This document shows, in pieces, positions 9,990 to 62,700 of a stretch of DNA of 64,000 bases. Made by a program: the position numbers and the translations under genes. Source of the DNA: Platycnemis pennipes (Eukaryota; Arthropoda; Insecta; Odonata; Platycnemididae); contig OW121848.1 in NCBI GenBank assembly GCA_933228895.1, forward strand, positions 83,595,470 to 83,659,469, in the 5' to 3' direction. Within the stretch, counting starts at the first letter, position 1; each line of letters starts with the position of its first letter. The notes beneath the pieces are model-generated. The model searched no databases and was not told the origin of the DNA. It saw nothing but the letters and a program-made list of their open reading frames with translations.

Positions 9990-10785
9990 GGGAGATTATC
10001 AACCGTATCACCCAATGGAAAACCCGAGAACGCTTCAACACGATACTCCCCTAACGTTTCGTGTCCATACCTCAAATAGGAGATAGAATAGTTGCACGCC
10101 ATTTGAGGCAGCTAAATCAAAGCAAACCCATAAAATGGAATGGAAAACAAATGTAGAAAAATGAATATCTGATAATCAAATGAGAGATCTGAGGTCAAGA
10201 GAGAGACTAGAATCCTCAGCGCCATTAAACTCAATATGATTAAAGCTGTATTAATGCATAAAAGAGAAAATATTGATGGCATGATTACACAATTACCTAC
10301 CTAAAAAATTGTTTGAATCCTGAAGTCATCAAACAATCATTACCACGCGATTGTGGAATTATGTTTGTCCACTAATCGAATTAACCACTCGCACTAATCC
10401 TTCTCAAAACCACATATAGATCAGCTTTGATCAATTCTAAGGATTATTGACGAAATGCCGATTTCTCAACTAATTGTAAGACCGAATACTCCCTCTGGAG
10501 AGAAATAAAACTCTTACCGCGTATTCCTCGACGCAAGGATAACTCTCACGCATCGTATCTTAAAACGAAACTTGAACTTTTCCTTGACGGCTGTCGGTGT
10601 GAAATGTGAGATAAATTGACCACTGTATTTCTAATATATGCAGACTTTATTCATCCTGTAAACATCACATTTTCGATTTTGTATGAGTTGACTTCGCCTT
10701 CACACTTACACATCTATCTGTCTCCAAATATCATCACTTGGTTCATAAGAAAGATAATGGAACTAGGATTCACTACAAGCAATGA
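9990..10785. other. Intergenic stretch, no gene recognised
   Basis: AT-rich, with short unrelated open frames only. Confidence 0.4.
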
Positions 10786-10789
10786 TACG

Positions 10790-11370
10790 ACACTGGCGGT
10801 GCACGGATAATCCGCAGCTCTGATAATGCGCGCACGGATAATCTGGAGTTTACTGTATATTTTTAACGACAGAAACAGGAAAAGTAGATGACAATATAAC
10901 ATTAACCAAATACTTTCCTAGGTGAAAAGACATACACATCCCGCATGCCGGCAGCTACGATATGCCGAGTACTCCAGTCACATCAAACTCCCGATTATCT
11001 GTAGGCCCGTTATCCGGGCTGCTGATTATCGGTACATCGCCAATTTATTTAGTGTATCGGCAGTGGTCTCAAAGGTAAGTAAACTTTTGTCATTTTCCTC
11101 CAATCGCGTCTTTCTCTAAAGCCCTACAGACTAGTCTGATGTCTTACGCCAATATTCGTGCCACCACCTGAGTTTTGCGAACATTAATTGCGGCCGGGAC
11201 AGCTCTACTGGCTTATTTTTTTGTCATTATAAATGCTATTATGTACAGCATGGATATTTTCATTGGCAGATTCTTGGGGAATTTATTTATTTTGGAGGCG
11301 CACCGTAGAGAAATTAATCCAGAAGGAACCAAACAGCAAATTATCCATGTTTCCTGATTATCCGTGCACC
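10790..11370. mobile_element. Pogo/Tigger-like MITE ends (GATTATC repeats)
   Basis: On the minus strand 10856-10795 reads TACAGTAAACTCCAGATTATC followed by more GATTATCCG units. On the plus strand 10972-11030 reads CAGTCACATCAAACTCCCGA and TTATC units, and another GATTATCCGTGCACC lies at 11356-11370. CAGT..A.CTCC.GATTATCCG is the usual form of pogo/Tigger-type terminal repeats with TA target sites. No transposase frame is visible, so these are non-autonomous ends or remnants; where one element stops and the next begins cannot be settled by eye. Confidence 0.45.
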
Positions 11371-11656
11371 CTTTACCAGTCATTAGCACGGAAAATCGGG
11401 AGTTGGCTGTTCAAGTCCCTGGGCTGTTGCAGCGCACTCGCAAGGCTGTGGATGCCTGGAAAACCTCGCTTGGCACTGAAAATGCGCGATTCCGAAAGCC
11501 TCTGATTCAGCTGTCGGCACTAATCGATAGGAAACTTTTACGACAAAAACTCTCAAAAAGTGAGAATAGTGATCATTTTTCAAATAAAGTGAGGAAAAGT
11601 GAGTGTTTTGAAAAAAAAGTGAGAAAAGTTAGTCCCCTGGCAGCCCTGCATATAGG

Positions 11657-12070
11657 AGAACCTTGGCCTGGGCTTACCAAAAGACCTCTTATCACTTAAC
11701 AGGGGTCAATTACGAACTGTAGTAGGACTCCTTACTGGGCACCCAGGTGATGGGGCACCTGCACCTCCTGGGAATCTTAGATTCACCCAATGTAGGTGGT
11801 GCGAAGAAGGGGATGAAATCACATCCCACATATTATGCAAGTGCCCCGCTGTGATGCGGACTTGGGATAGGTACCTGGGTACACCATTTTTGGAACCCAG
11901 GGAGGTAAGGGAGATCCCCATAAGGGACCTGTTGGCCTTCAGCAAGGCTTTCGGTCTTAGTAGGTGATTTCTCCAGAGGGTGGCAGGCACAATGGACCAA
12001 TAGGTCTAAGTGCCTCAGTACCTCCATTGTGAGGAACCCCACCACAATTACAATCTATCTATCTATTGCA
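11657..12070 (+). pseudogene. Jockey/I-group RT C-terminal zinc-knuckle fragment (copy A)
   Basis: In the plus frame the sequence reads GQLRTVVGLLTGHPG, then CRWCEEGDEITSHILCKCPA, then a tail ending KAFGLSR and a stop. The Cys-x2-Cys...His-x4-Cys spacing with L.GH before it is the C-terminal zinc-finger module after RNase H in I/Jockey/R1-group elements. The RT and most of RNase H are missing. The 3' end passes into a CTAT microsatellite at ~12052-12065, a normal non-LTR tail. A second copy of the same family lies at 48634-49125. Confidence 0.8.
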
Positions 12071-14660
12071 AGCACAACTGGAGTTTGATATGAATTCCAC
12101 ATGAAAATCCACATTTCAAAATCAAGTCAACAAATTGAGTCACTGATCATTGTCATTTGCTCGATTACTCTCGTTTGGGCACGTCTCCCACTTCTCTAAC
12201 ACATATATTATACACACACATATATTAACTATTTCAATGCCTCTTGAAGTGGATAATGTTGAGGAAATGGTGAGCACCAGATTACTTTTAGGCTCCAGCT
12301 GTTGTAAGACTGAGCACAATATGGTGAACCCCCATAAGACCTACAAATACATATTAGCAGGTATTTAGAGGAACTTTGACTTCCATGAAAAAACTGTACG
12401 AGCATACACAGGAATACTATATATGAATTGCCACACTCCAACAACACATATTTCAAATTCAGCTGGGCAAAATAATTTACCTCATTACAAATGGTCGCAA
12501 CCGAGTGGATTCATGAGCCACAATTGTTTCATTTACAATTCAATTGTACATTTAATTTAAGATTAATCTCCTAAGGTGTAAATTGGACCAGAAAAATTAT
12601 TTGAGAAATTTGTTTAAAGCCCATGTATAGTTTCCCAATAAAAATCATCTACAGAGACCAAGGCTTTCAAGAAAACCATATCGATATTTTCATAACACTT
12701 TTGGAGGAAATAAAATACTTCATATGTTCACTGATTTTAAATCATAGTAGCAGTTGTAAAAAATCACAAGCCTTTAATGAGAAGAATGGTTTGATCAGCG
12801 AGGAAAACTCCTTACAGCATGAGGATTTTATGTGCAAGATGGGGGGAGGGGAGATACTTTCCCCGACCACCAGTGTTTTTCCAAATAGATTTTTTATATA
12901 CCCTGCAAATTTTGAGCGGTGAGTCTTCGATTTAGTTAGGTGATGTCAGTATTTACTTTCTAACATGAATTTTATCTAGTATGAATTTGAACATACGTCC
13001 TACCATTAACAACCAAACACTTCCACCCTCCTACAATGGTATTAACAGTAGAAATGTGCACTACCAATTTCACAAGAAAGATAAATGAAAACAGCAAAAA
13101 CATAGGTAATGTAGCTTAATGTTAAAAAAAAAACTTACAGCATGCTCTCCTACAGAAGTGGATAATCTATGCTATTTCAAGGAAAACAAAGTTAAAGGGT
13201 TCATAAATTAATCTTTTAAAGTACCAGAGAAAGAAATTGAGACTTATTTTGAAGTAATTAGGTATCAATAATGATGCCATGGATTTTATAATGAAACAGA
13301 AAACCTACTTTGAGAACTGTTCAACTCCAATTACAAAATGATAGTGCACTAATCCCAAGAGAATATACTGTATCAAAGTGAAGGCAGACTCAGAGGTAGC
13401 AGAAAAGTATTTATCAATTGTTTATCATTGAAATAAAATGCTAGCTCAAGGCAATAGAGTCCACTAAAGTGCCATTATTCAAACCATGTACATATGTATG
13501 TACTTACAAAAGCCTACCTACAACCAGTATTTAATACTTATATACTACTTCACCTTTGCAAACATTCATACCAGCTTATTTGACAGCTTTGCATAATGAA
13601 GAGTGCTAGCATATTCTTCACTAGAATGAAAGATAACTTGCATTGAAATTATTTTTAGAAGTAGTCTATAGGTCTACTAGACCTATGAGAAGCCATACAC
13701 TAATGCTGGTATACACACAACTGGCAATACAATAATCTCATTTAGTCAAGGAAGAATTGGAGTTCTCATTCCAACTTGACTACTTCTCCTGACACAGATA
13801 ATTGTTAACACCAATTACAAAGACTATCATATGGATCTATCTGAGGGAAATAAGCATGTACAGACAATTTCTACTTTTTTGGCATTTTTTCCTAGGATTT
13901 ATAAACCAGATAGTTGACATCACAGCAATGAGAACGAAAGTGTAGAATTGACAGAATGGAAACAGGCATGACCTTAAGTTGAATAACTAAGAGGACGACG
14001 ATTTCAGCAATGTTTAATATCCACCGGATGAAATTGCAAGAGAGATGTCCAAGGGGCTTCACAGAGGCAGAAGTATATGAGATAGGGATGGATAACTTTC
14101 AAAAGGAAAAATACTCCCATACGTTCAATGCAAGGATACAAGTAGCAATCTGGCAGAGGGGAGTGACTGAAGAAATTGAAATACTTATTTTGGATTGAAT
14201 GAATAGATTAGTAGGTTTTTAGCCAAAGAGAAGAAGATTTAGAGATAATATGTGAAAGGAATGCAGGCATGGGCAAAGCAGGAAGATAGAGGATTCATCA
14301 AGAAGAAGAAAGTCAGAGAGAAGAGGATGAATAACTCTTGGATCAGCATGGGAGGTATAGACACTGTTCAGATAAATAAGCAACAATTCAAGAATATGAA
14401 CACCCATCACATCAAGAACTGTAGGTTGAGGAGATATTTAAAGGCACCACGATCACAATAGGTAAGTGATAGAAGGTAAAACTTCACACAAAGGGTGATA
14501 GGTAACACTGTACCTTGTACAGGGCAAGTATGACAGACTTCTATTTACCACAAGTTTCTTTACGGAAAACAAAACAATTATTCATTAAACCCATCACAAG
14601 TCAATCATGCTGGATATTCAGATGGTAGTCTTGGTAAAGCTGACATGAAGTACGAATAAA
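12071..14660. other. AT-rich 3' flank of the Art8-type gene, no gene recognised
   Basis: No conserved coding frame or structured repeat was found in 2.6 kb. Open frames at 12623-12922, 14010-14198 and 14252-14461 have no family signature; the last is lysine-rich low complexity. Confidence 0.45.
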
Positions 14661-14664
14661 TCTT

Positions 14665-14754
14665 TTTATTTGTCTCAAAGAAAGGGAAGACATTTTTAGC
14701 ACATCGTTATTCTTAACAATTCAAAGGAAAAAGGCTCCTAATTTTTTTTTTATT
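14665..14754 (-). terminator. Candidate polyadenylation signals of the Art8-type gene
   Basis: AATAAA on the minus strand occurs at 14754-14749 and again at 14670-14665, 71 and 155 bases after the stop codon. Either could end the transcript. The first lies in a T/A-rich run, so it may be chance. Confidence 0.4.
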
Positions 14755-14824
14755 TTAATAATTTTAAATGAAAAAAATTCTAATTTTTTTAAATTAAGGT
14801 AAAATCACAACTGAGTCACATAAA

Positions 14825-55339
<40,515 letters not shown>

Positions 55340-55710
55340 GGTGTTGCGAATAAAAATTCCCGACGGTGGTGAACCTTCACATCAACAATGAATGAATTGT
55401 AAACTCACGTTTAGGTGTCGTTCCTTGTAATCTATATAATGTTGAAAATTAAAAGATCAATACATATTTTTCATCAGTAACGAACAAATTCTACCAAGGC
55501 ATGCCCACATCATTCAAAATTTTCGTATTACGCTTAACACTTGAAATAATTGAACTGCTAAATGCGCGAAAGTTCATGGAAGATGAGTATTACGTGAAAT
55601 GTGACAGCTGTTTAGTAGTGAACACCAGCGAACACCGTCCTCGGTCACAATATGGAAGGAACGCCTACCATAATCAGTAGTTATCGAATTAGCTTTATTT
55701 ACAACTTAAG
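55340..55710. promoter_or_regulatory. Divergent promoter region between Art8 and LysM genes
   Basis: 371 bp separate the two start codons, so 5' UTRs and both promoters fit here. No TATA box at a convincing distance on either side; a TCTATATAATG at ~55430 is possible for the minus direction. A GACAGCTG E-box-like word is at ~55602. Initiation sites cannot be placed by eye. Confidence 0.6.
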
Positions 55711-55754
55711 ATGAGTAGGGGAACCTTCTTTGCATCAAAAGAAAGACACCTTAA
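55711..55754 (+). CDS. LYSMD3: LysM membrane protein, exon 1 (start)
   Basis: ATGAGTAGGGGAACC; 14 codons plus AA, donor GTAGAT. Short and weakly constrained, so it is the least certain exon. An upstream ATG at 55651 reaches a stop without a usable donor. Confidence 0.6.
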
Positions 55755-56643
55755 GTAGATTCCGTTCCATCCCAAGAGTCGCACTCGCTTTCTTTCATGA
55801 ATATAACTATTTCTGACATTTATTTTCAGGAGGCGGAAAAATATAGGTATTCCATACAAGAAAGGTAACTTTAAGGGCAACCAGTATGTTTTCAACGGAC
55901 CATCTGAAAGTGAAGATGATAGTGAGGAGGAAATATTTAATCTCCGACAAAAGAAGAAAGTTGAAGATTTTGTTGAAATCAAACTCCAACCAGGGGATAC
56001 GCTCTTAAATATTGCTCTGCAATATGGATATTCCGTCAGTAACATGGAATTGTGAGTTTTTTTACCGAAGTTTGACCAACGCTAATGCATTATTTCATTG
56101 TAGGTAGAAGAGTTGAAACGCATCAACAGCATTCATCGGGACAATGAGATCTTCGCAAGGACTACACTCAAAGTTCCCTCTAGAATTACTGAAACTGTTG
56201 GCGTCCATAAACAGCCAAGAGTAGGGGAAAGTGCAACCAAGGGGTCTTCGCCTGTGATTGACACCATAGATGAGAGTAATAACGTCAGGACGGTTAGCAT
56301 TGGTGATGCGTATCGAGAGTCGAAACGAGAAGGTAATGATGCAGATGCTGCTCGGAGATTTCTTGTGGCTATGGATCAAGATCTTGCTCGAATTCGGGAA
56401 AATACATTCACCAAAGGGCTTGTCACTAGTTACGACCTAACGGTCACTCAGCTGGGAATGGAAAACATATCACTATCGGGGCCGCTCTCTAATGGTGCTG
56501 TTAAATCTGATATAAGCTGGCGCTGTGTTCAGCTACTGATATGCTCTGTAATTTTAGGGTTCATTGCTCCAATTGTGTACGTTCTGTACTTAGCAGACGA
56601 AAATGATAAACAAATCACAACTACAAATGACAATGTAAGGTGA
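55711..56643 (+). CDS. LYSMD3: LysM-domain single-pass membrane protein, LYSMD3/4 type, three exons
   Basis: Joined exons 55711-55754, 55830-56034 and 56104-56643 give 262 aa. Order: basic N-terminus, an acidic SESEDDSEEE stretch (~43-52), a LysM domain at about 63-108 (VEIKLQPGDTLLNIALQYG ... IFARTTLKVP), a linker, the family-specific NISLSGPLSNGAVKS block before the membrane, and one hydrophobic segment at about 224-247 (VQLLICSVILGFIAPIVYVL), then a short polar tail. The LysM domain split by an intron, the C-terminal membrane anchor and the acidic N-terminal stretch match vertebrate LYSMD3/4, thought to be Golgi/plasma-membrane proteins of unclear ligand. Which of the two is the ortholog is not settled. 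Start at 55711 is chosen because only it gives a phase-2 donor (TTAA|GTAGAT) that fits exon 2. Confidence 0.9.
55830..56034 (+). CDS. LYSMD3: LysM membrane protein, exon 2 (first half of LysM)
   Basis: Acceptor TTTTCAG; donor TCC|GTCAGT. The donor was chosen over the later ATT|GTGAGT because it keeps phase 0 with exon 3 and gives the normal LysM spacing (ALQYGYS-VEELKRIN), while the later one reads into a stop. Confidence 0.85.
56104..56643 (+). CDS. LYSMD3: LysM membrane protein, exon 3 (second half of LysM, membrane anchor, stop)
   Basis: Acceptor CATTGTAG before GTAGAAGAG (VEELKRIN). 179 codons and TGA at 56641-56643. Confidence 0.93.
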   Translation, partial: VEELKRINSIHRDNEIFARTTLKVPSRITETVGVHKQPRVGESATKGSSPVIDTIDESNNVRTVSIGDAYRESKREGNDADAARRFLVAMDQDLARIRENTFTKGLVTSYDLTVTQLGMENISLSGPLSNGAVKSDISWRCVQLLICSVILGFIAPIVYVLYLADENDKQITTTNDNVR

Positions 56644-56728
56644 TTCCTTCCTACTGAAGGAAACCAAAATTTGATAAAAGATTGTATTATTTACTGGTGT
56701 TAAAATTTTAAAATATTTTTATAAGATG

Positions 56729-56734
56729 ATTAAA
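56729..56734 (+). terminator. Candidate polyadenylation signal (ATTAAA) of the LysM gene
   Basis: ATTAAA variant 86 bases past the stop. No canonical AATAAA was noticed in the next few hundred bases. Tentative. Confidence 0.3.
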
Positions 56735-59700
56735 ATAGTTATTTATCATATCCTGGCATTCATTATTGCCTCACGTTAGAGGAAATGTCTAAGAATTGTT
56801 TCAAGCCAGGTTAATTTTTAATCTTTTTATTATATTCCCAAAATACACAACTTGTGCGTTAATGTAGTAGGATAATCCTTAACAGTAGACACAACATCAG
56901 CTTCACTACGTAATGGATTCCACTGTGACTTAGGGAAAAAAATGCAGCTACTATAAAAATACAGTTCCTCTTGATACCTTCAAGTTATACTGGCACTAAC
57001 ATCTGAAATACCTCAGTCACCTGGAACAATTATTTCATTGCTAAACATATCAATTAAAGGATGATTATAATGAGGCCATTGAAAAAACTCCACATTTGTA
57101 CTGACTTACTATTCCCTGGATAAACTTTAGTACATTCCAAGAGTGGGTCAAAGAACTTGAAATAAGCTACTCATATGCCCAAAAGCACAATTGACAAATC
57201 TTAACATCGCACTCACTCTACCATTCATATCGGCAAGGGTCAAGAAAAATTGTTTTGAAATTGAATCACCAGTACAAAAATGCTCATGTAATTTAGGCAT
57301 TAAACCTGGCTGTGTACACTCACCACTATAATCCTACATCAGGCCTATAAATCACACAAGGAGATTACAAAACCTCCACCCATTCATTATAAGAACAGCC
57401 AACATATATCTGAAGTACATACTGATACATGTACTAGCTGTCAGCAGAATAACAATAGGCCCTTACAGTTAAGGCCATAGATCCACTAAATATTTATACT
57501 ACTAAAATGAGTAACACCATTTTGATGTGATGTTATGTTATATATTCAGGTACACAGTCATCAGCATGGCTGATTGAGGTTCATTTAACATAGCAAAGGA
57601 ATGATTTACCATTAGAATGTCTTCCACAACCTGCACAGTTTTACTCTCAGACAACTAGCTTTCACAACACAAATCAACACCATCAACTAAGACAAACACA
57701 AATTATAATCCATTGAAATAGGGAACATTTTTGTCCATGTTAACTAAAATGAATACACGACAACCAGTACTTAAACAATTATGATTTACAAAAATGTCTT
57801 CATAAAAATGAAATCGATTCCTTGCATTGAATATAAAAAAAGAACATCACATCAATGGGTGAAAAATGCAGGTGTTTTTCATTGTCATCCAAGCCATTTT
57901 CAGTTGTAGCATCATTCCAAATGTAGCAACTCTTAAACCACAATATTGTAAGATGCAAAATGCCAGCTGCAAGGTGACTTAACAGCTTGAGTAAAGCCAG
58001 GAAGTAAGTGGGATAAGGAAGTTTAAGAGGGAATGGCAAGGTAGATGTGACAGGCCTGGCAATACCGTCTCAGAACATGTGACCAGCATTTTCCCGCACA
58101 CTGCAACAAAAAGAGATGAATTTTAGAACCAGTGTATGAAAATATTGGGGTAAATTTTAGTCCCCTTGATACAACTCAAGAGATATTGTCAAAGTTATAA
58201 TGAATTAAGATGATTAAGAATGAAGATACTTGAGTGCCAAGAGCCCACGTGGAGATGGTCCTCAACCATTCAATTAATTCAACAGGACCAGCATTATTAT
58301 GTAAGGAAAGGTAAGTCTTGAAAATTATAAACGACAGACTTCATCCATAAATATAATCTATACACAGCAAAAAGAGACCTAGGTTTTCATACAACCCTCA
58401 AAAAATGAGAAACTACCACCAAATGAGTATTTTCATTTAATGGCTATCAATTTCCCATTTTAAATTAACAGTACTATCATTTTCAGTAGCTTTTTAATCT
58501 ATTCAGGAATTTTTCTCACTTAGGTTATAAAGCATCTTGATTGGCAACAAATTTATTTATCATGACATGTTAACTGCCATAGTAATGAGCTGCCATAGTA
58601 TTCAGCTGAAGCCACGCTGTAATTTCAAAGGTTACTTCAAAGAGTGTTAGATTATAAACCACTCTACCATTAATGTTCTGCATTATTAACAAACAAAACC
58701 ATTTGATTAAGTTATTGACAAACACATTTGATTAAGTTATTGACAAACACATTCCCAAAAAATGAGGCAAGAGTAAGCAATCAAAGACAATTCCTTAGTA
58801 ATGGTGCACTACCATTACAGTAACTTCATAATTAAACAGTGAAGCTAATTTTTGGCACCACAAGGATTAGACTTTGCCAACATAGATCAAGCATTTTAGA
58901 TTCTGTAAGTGATAAACCAGAGCCATGTCTAAAACACAGCAAGGATGGGATATGAACATTGAGAACTTATACTGTTTTCCTTGCAGACCAGAAAATCAAC
59001 GAAAAACTAAAAAAGTTTACCTTAAAACAAAAAGCATAACATTACTTTTGGTGTCAATATTGTCTCATTTTCACTAAGCTAATTTTAATATTAATAGTTT
59101 ACTGTCTTCAAATCAACAGCTACTAAAATTAATTGCATAAACCAAGGTCTCTTCATCAGAGGAGGAAAAAACTTTCCCAAGAGATATTCACTTTTTTTAG
59201 ACTTTACCTTTCCTTTATTTCCCTGCCATGTAGCACTTTTCCCTCTATGAGTAGTTATTGGAAGTGTCAGCATTGCAGACACTGAAAAAAATAACTATGA
59301 TAAAGTGACATTTTTTTAAGAAAATGCTCGAAGCATTCTAAGCCCCTCCCAGAGTAGAATTAAGGCATTGTGAGAAGCAATAGATACCTACCTTACTTAA
59401 GTAAGCAACATGAAAATATTAAAGAGCTGAGAGAAGTAACAATATTCAAGGCTTGCACAAGAGAATAGCCCAGGTCTAATATGGAGCACAAGGAGTCTTA
59501 AAAGACATCCACATACAGAGAGTGGCAACTGCATCGTACTGAAAGCCATTAAGCATTTAATTAAATGTTCACGCCTACTCATGTTTAAACGTAGCCCATG
59601 GGTATACTCCCATGGTAGAACAAATTCCTTGTGCTTGAGTAACAAAATAAGGAAAGCATGGTACTTCTGTCTACCATAATTCCTATTGAAGCACACCCCT

Positions 59701-62700
59701 TAAATAACAATTCAATCATAATATGCCAATATGACTGCTTAACTGTGAATCTTATTGTGTATTAGTATAATAAGGGAACAAGACAGTAGTCCACATCTGT
59801 CAATGACCATAATGGAGAAAGGAAATACACAACTTAGGAAATTAAATCTTCACAAACTATCATAAATAATAAACATATTGTATTTATTTTTCAATCAATT
59901 TAATTTTAGCCATGTAAATTTCAACACTGGTAGTCAACTGGGTCATGCATGTTTACCATGCAGATGAGATTGACCATACACTCAAACCAAACAAGCATTG
60001 AGCACATGCTAATGACTGCAAGAGAGCCAAACCTTAGTGCCCATGACTTCCCAAGTAATGAAAAAAGCATCGGTTCTTGCAGAGCATTTATAGTTTAACA
60101 TATCTACCACATGATGTCAAAAAGCAGAGAATCAACTTGTCTATTGACATTAAACATTTGTCTACTAAACAGCATCCATATCTGGTTCTGCATCAGTTTT
60201 CAATTTCCATCACTCTGAAGTTAAGGTTTACTTCAATAGAAATTTCAATTTACTTTTCATATTTGCAAGCATTGAATGACGAAATTGAGCCGTTAGATCT
60301 CGGGTATGGCACCAAGGAAAGTAAGTGTTGCATTCAACAAATTAAGCTTCCCCACATAAGTATGCTTCTAAAATAATGAATTAACAGCATACAACTTAAT
60401 GAGCAGAATTATGGAGTTTGACATTTACCAACATCAGAACATTGCAGTATGCTTATTATAATAGGAATCTTATATCTGATCTAAACCATCACAATGCTTA
60501 ATTCTTGGGAATTAATTTCAGTAAAACACTTTACTATGTAAATGCAGCAAAGGATTGATTCAAAGACTCGGTTCACAAGAATTACCATCATGAATATCTG
60601 TAAAACACGCATATTTCACATAAATCCTTGTTATCAATGCACATACATTCACAGCCACTAAATGAATAGCCCCCAGGAAACTGCAAAAATCAAAAGCACT
60701 AAAAAAAAAACTAACGCATGAAAAAGAAGTAAGGCCTGAAGGATCCTTCTCATAGAAGCACCATAATCACCAGTTAGTCAAGATTAGTCCTTCAAACATG
60801 CCAAAGGAAATCTGCTCTATTCCTTCTACCCAGATATGCCAAACTTTTAAGCATGCAATGAAATATGTCCCAAAATATCATGCAAAAACACGAGTTATAT
60901 ACTCCCTTTATGGATATTTGTGGGCTATAAATAATTTTGATATCCAGAAAAATGTTAACATTCGAGATTCTATCCTATACCGAAAAACAATGCAATGCCA
61001 TAGATTCTAATCTGGTGACTCGAGGATAACGCAGTGGGTAAATTAAGAATAAACAACACAACCATACTACTTTCAGATGCATACTATTAAGCCACATTAA
61101 AATATCAAAATTTTTAAGTCCATGACCATTTATTAGACAATAAAACACGTAACAATCTATTAAAATACAATTACAATAACAACCTCAAGAGTTAAGAACT
61201 TCAGCACATTTCTTAAAAAGTTAACTTCACTTATTTTGTGCTGATATATTTTCCATCAACACTTGCATATTAATCATGGATGTCATAGGAAATGAAGTGC
61301 ACATAGTCTTTTCAGTCTTCCTTTTTACAGGCTCCATTAATATAAGTGTGCATTCTCATGAAAATATTTACTGATTATAAATTTTCCTCTTCAGACCCCT
61401 ATAAAACATTAAATTAACAGGATATCATTAGACTTACTGACAAAAATTGGAAGGAGAATACTGAGAACCTTCACTAAATGAAAAAAGTTCAAATTAAATG
61501 TTTTAAAATAAAAATTACCCAGAAGTTGGATAAATCGCTGCATTGCAACTCTACCTTGGCGAAAAAATTTCCCATTGAAACTACTACTTCTAATGATCTT
61601 AAAAAAATTTACAACTTTTCTAAAAGAACAATTGACTAAAAAAAGAAATTACTGTGTAGTTCGTGAAACATTTTGATTTATACTACTCATCTTTTTTCAT
61701 ATTCTAATATCCTCTAATCACCATAGTGTCATTAAATTCACACATTGTAAGACTTTTCTCAAGTATATTCATAAGAATTTATATCAATCACATTTTAGTA
61801 TCGGAGCCAAACAATACTTGCATTAACATCGTAACCAGGCTCAATATCATGAATCCCTTTAAAATCAGCTCATCCTCAACACATCACAAAATGACATGTA
61901 ATACAGGGAAAGCATATTTGACAACTTATGACATTTATCATGAGCCACCAAAAATGAAATCGGGGGTCATAAGTACTACATATTAGAGCAAACTAGAAGG
62001 AAGATTCACCAATACTACAACCATCTTTAAAAACATGCCACAACCCAAGCTAATGATAACTGATGATGAATACAAAATCTTGAATGGCATCCGAGCATAA
62101 ATCACTAAATTTACAGCCCCCAAACTGAATAGGTTACGCTAACTTAAAATTAATACCACAAAAAGGGGAACAATGCTTTCAGACCTGAAATAGATAGGAT
62201 TTATTGTACATGAGTCTTTCATAGATTAACAATTGTATTTACATCAAAGCAGACAGCAGCTCAGATTTCTATAAGTATGAAGAGAATAACCCTGGTATGA
62301 TTCTCTGATAGAAAAAATAACTCGCCAGCAGCCTAACTATCAAAAAATATTTTTCATCAACCATGAGCAAAATTAGACCAAAATACAGCATTACGAATGT
62401 CACATTGAGGATTTCAGATGACTATTATACTAGTGCTTGAGGCACTAAATGTCAATACATGTTTGGTAATAGACAAAATATGATACATAAGCAAGGAAAC
62501 CTCTATCTCCATTCCCCTCTTCAAGGAAACCCATATCCAAACAATATGTATACAAAAATCGTTATCTCTCCAGAAATTTATATTTCCATTTTGGAAAGTC
62601 GATACAAATATGCCCAAATTACAAGATACAGAGCTAGAACTTGTGAATAAAACTGCAAACTAAAACACTATCTGACATGATAAATCCTCAAACGCTTGGT

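Noticed and set aside
11706..12045. Minus frames of 94 and 70 codons
   Set aside because: Antisense shadows of the plus-strand zinc-knuckle fragment at 11657-12070.
56015..56112. Alternative LysM exon 2 donor ATT|GTGAGT, a better-looking consensus
   Set aside because: It joins exon 3 out of frame or into an immediate stop; TCC|GTCAGT keeps phase 0 and the normal LysM spacing.
55695..56379. Minus frames (116, 60 and 94 codons) across the LysM gene
   Set aside because: Antisense to well-supported LysM exons and introns.
57800..58039. 79-codon minus frame rich in hydrophobic residues
   Set aside because: No start context, no relatives recognised, typical of chance frames in AT-rich DNA.
61000..61060. 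GGTGACTCGAGGATAACGC with GCAGTGGGTAAATT as a possible tRNA-derived SINE head
   Set aside because: No B box follows and there is no repeated body as at 39.9-40.15 kb.
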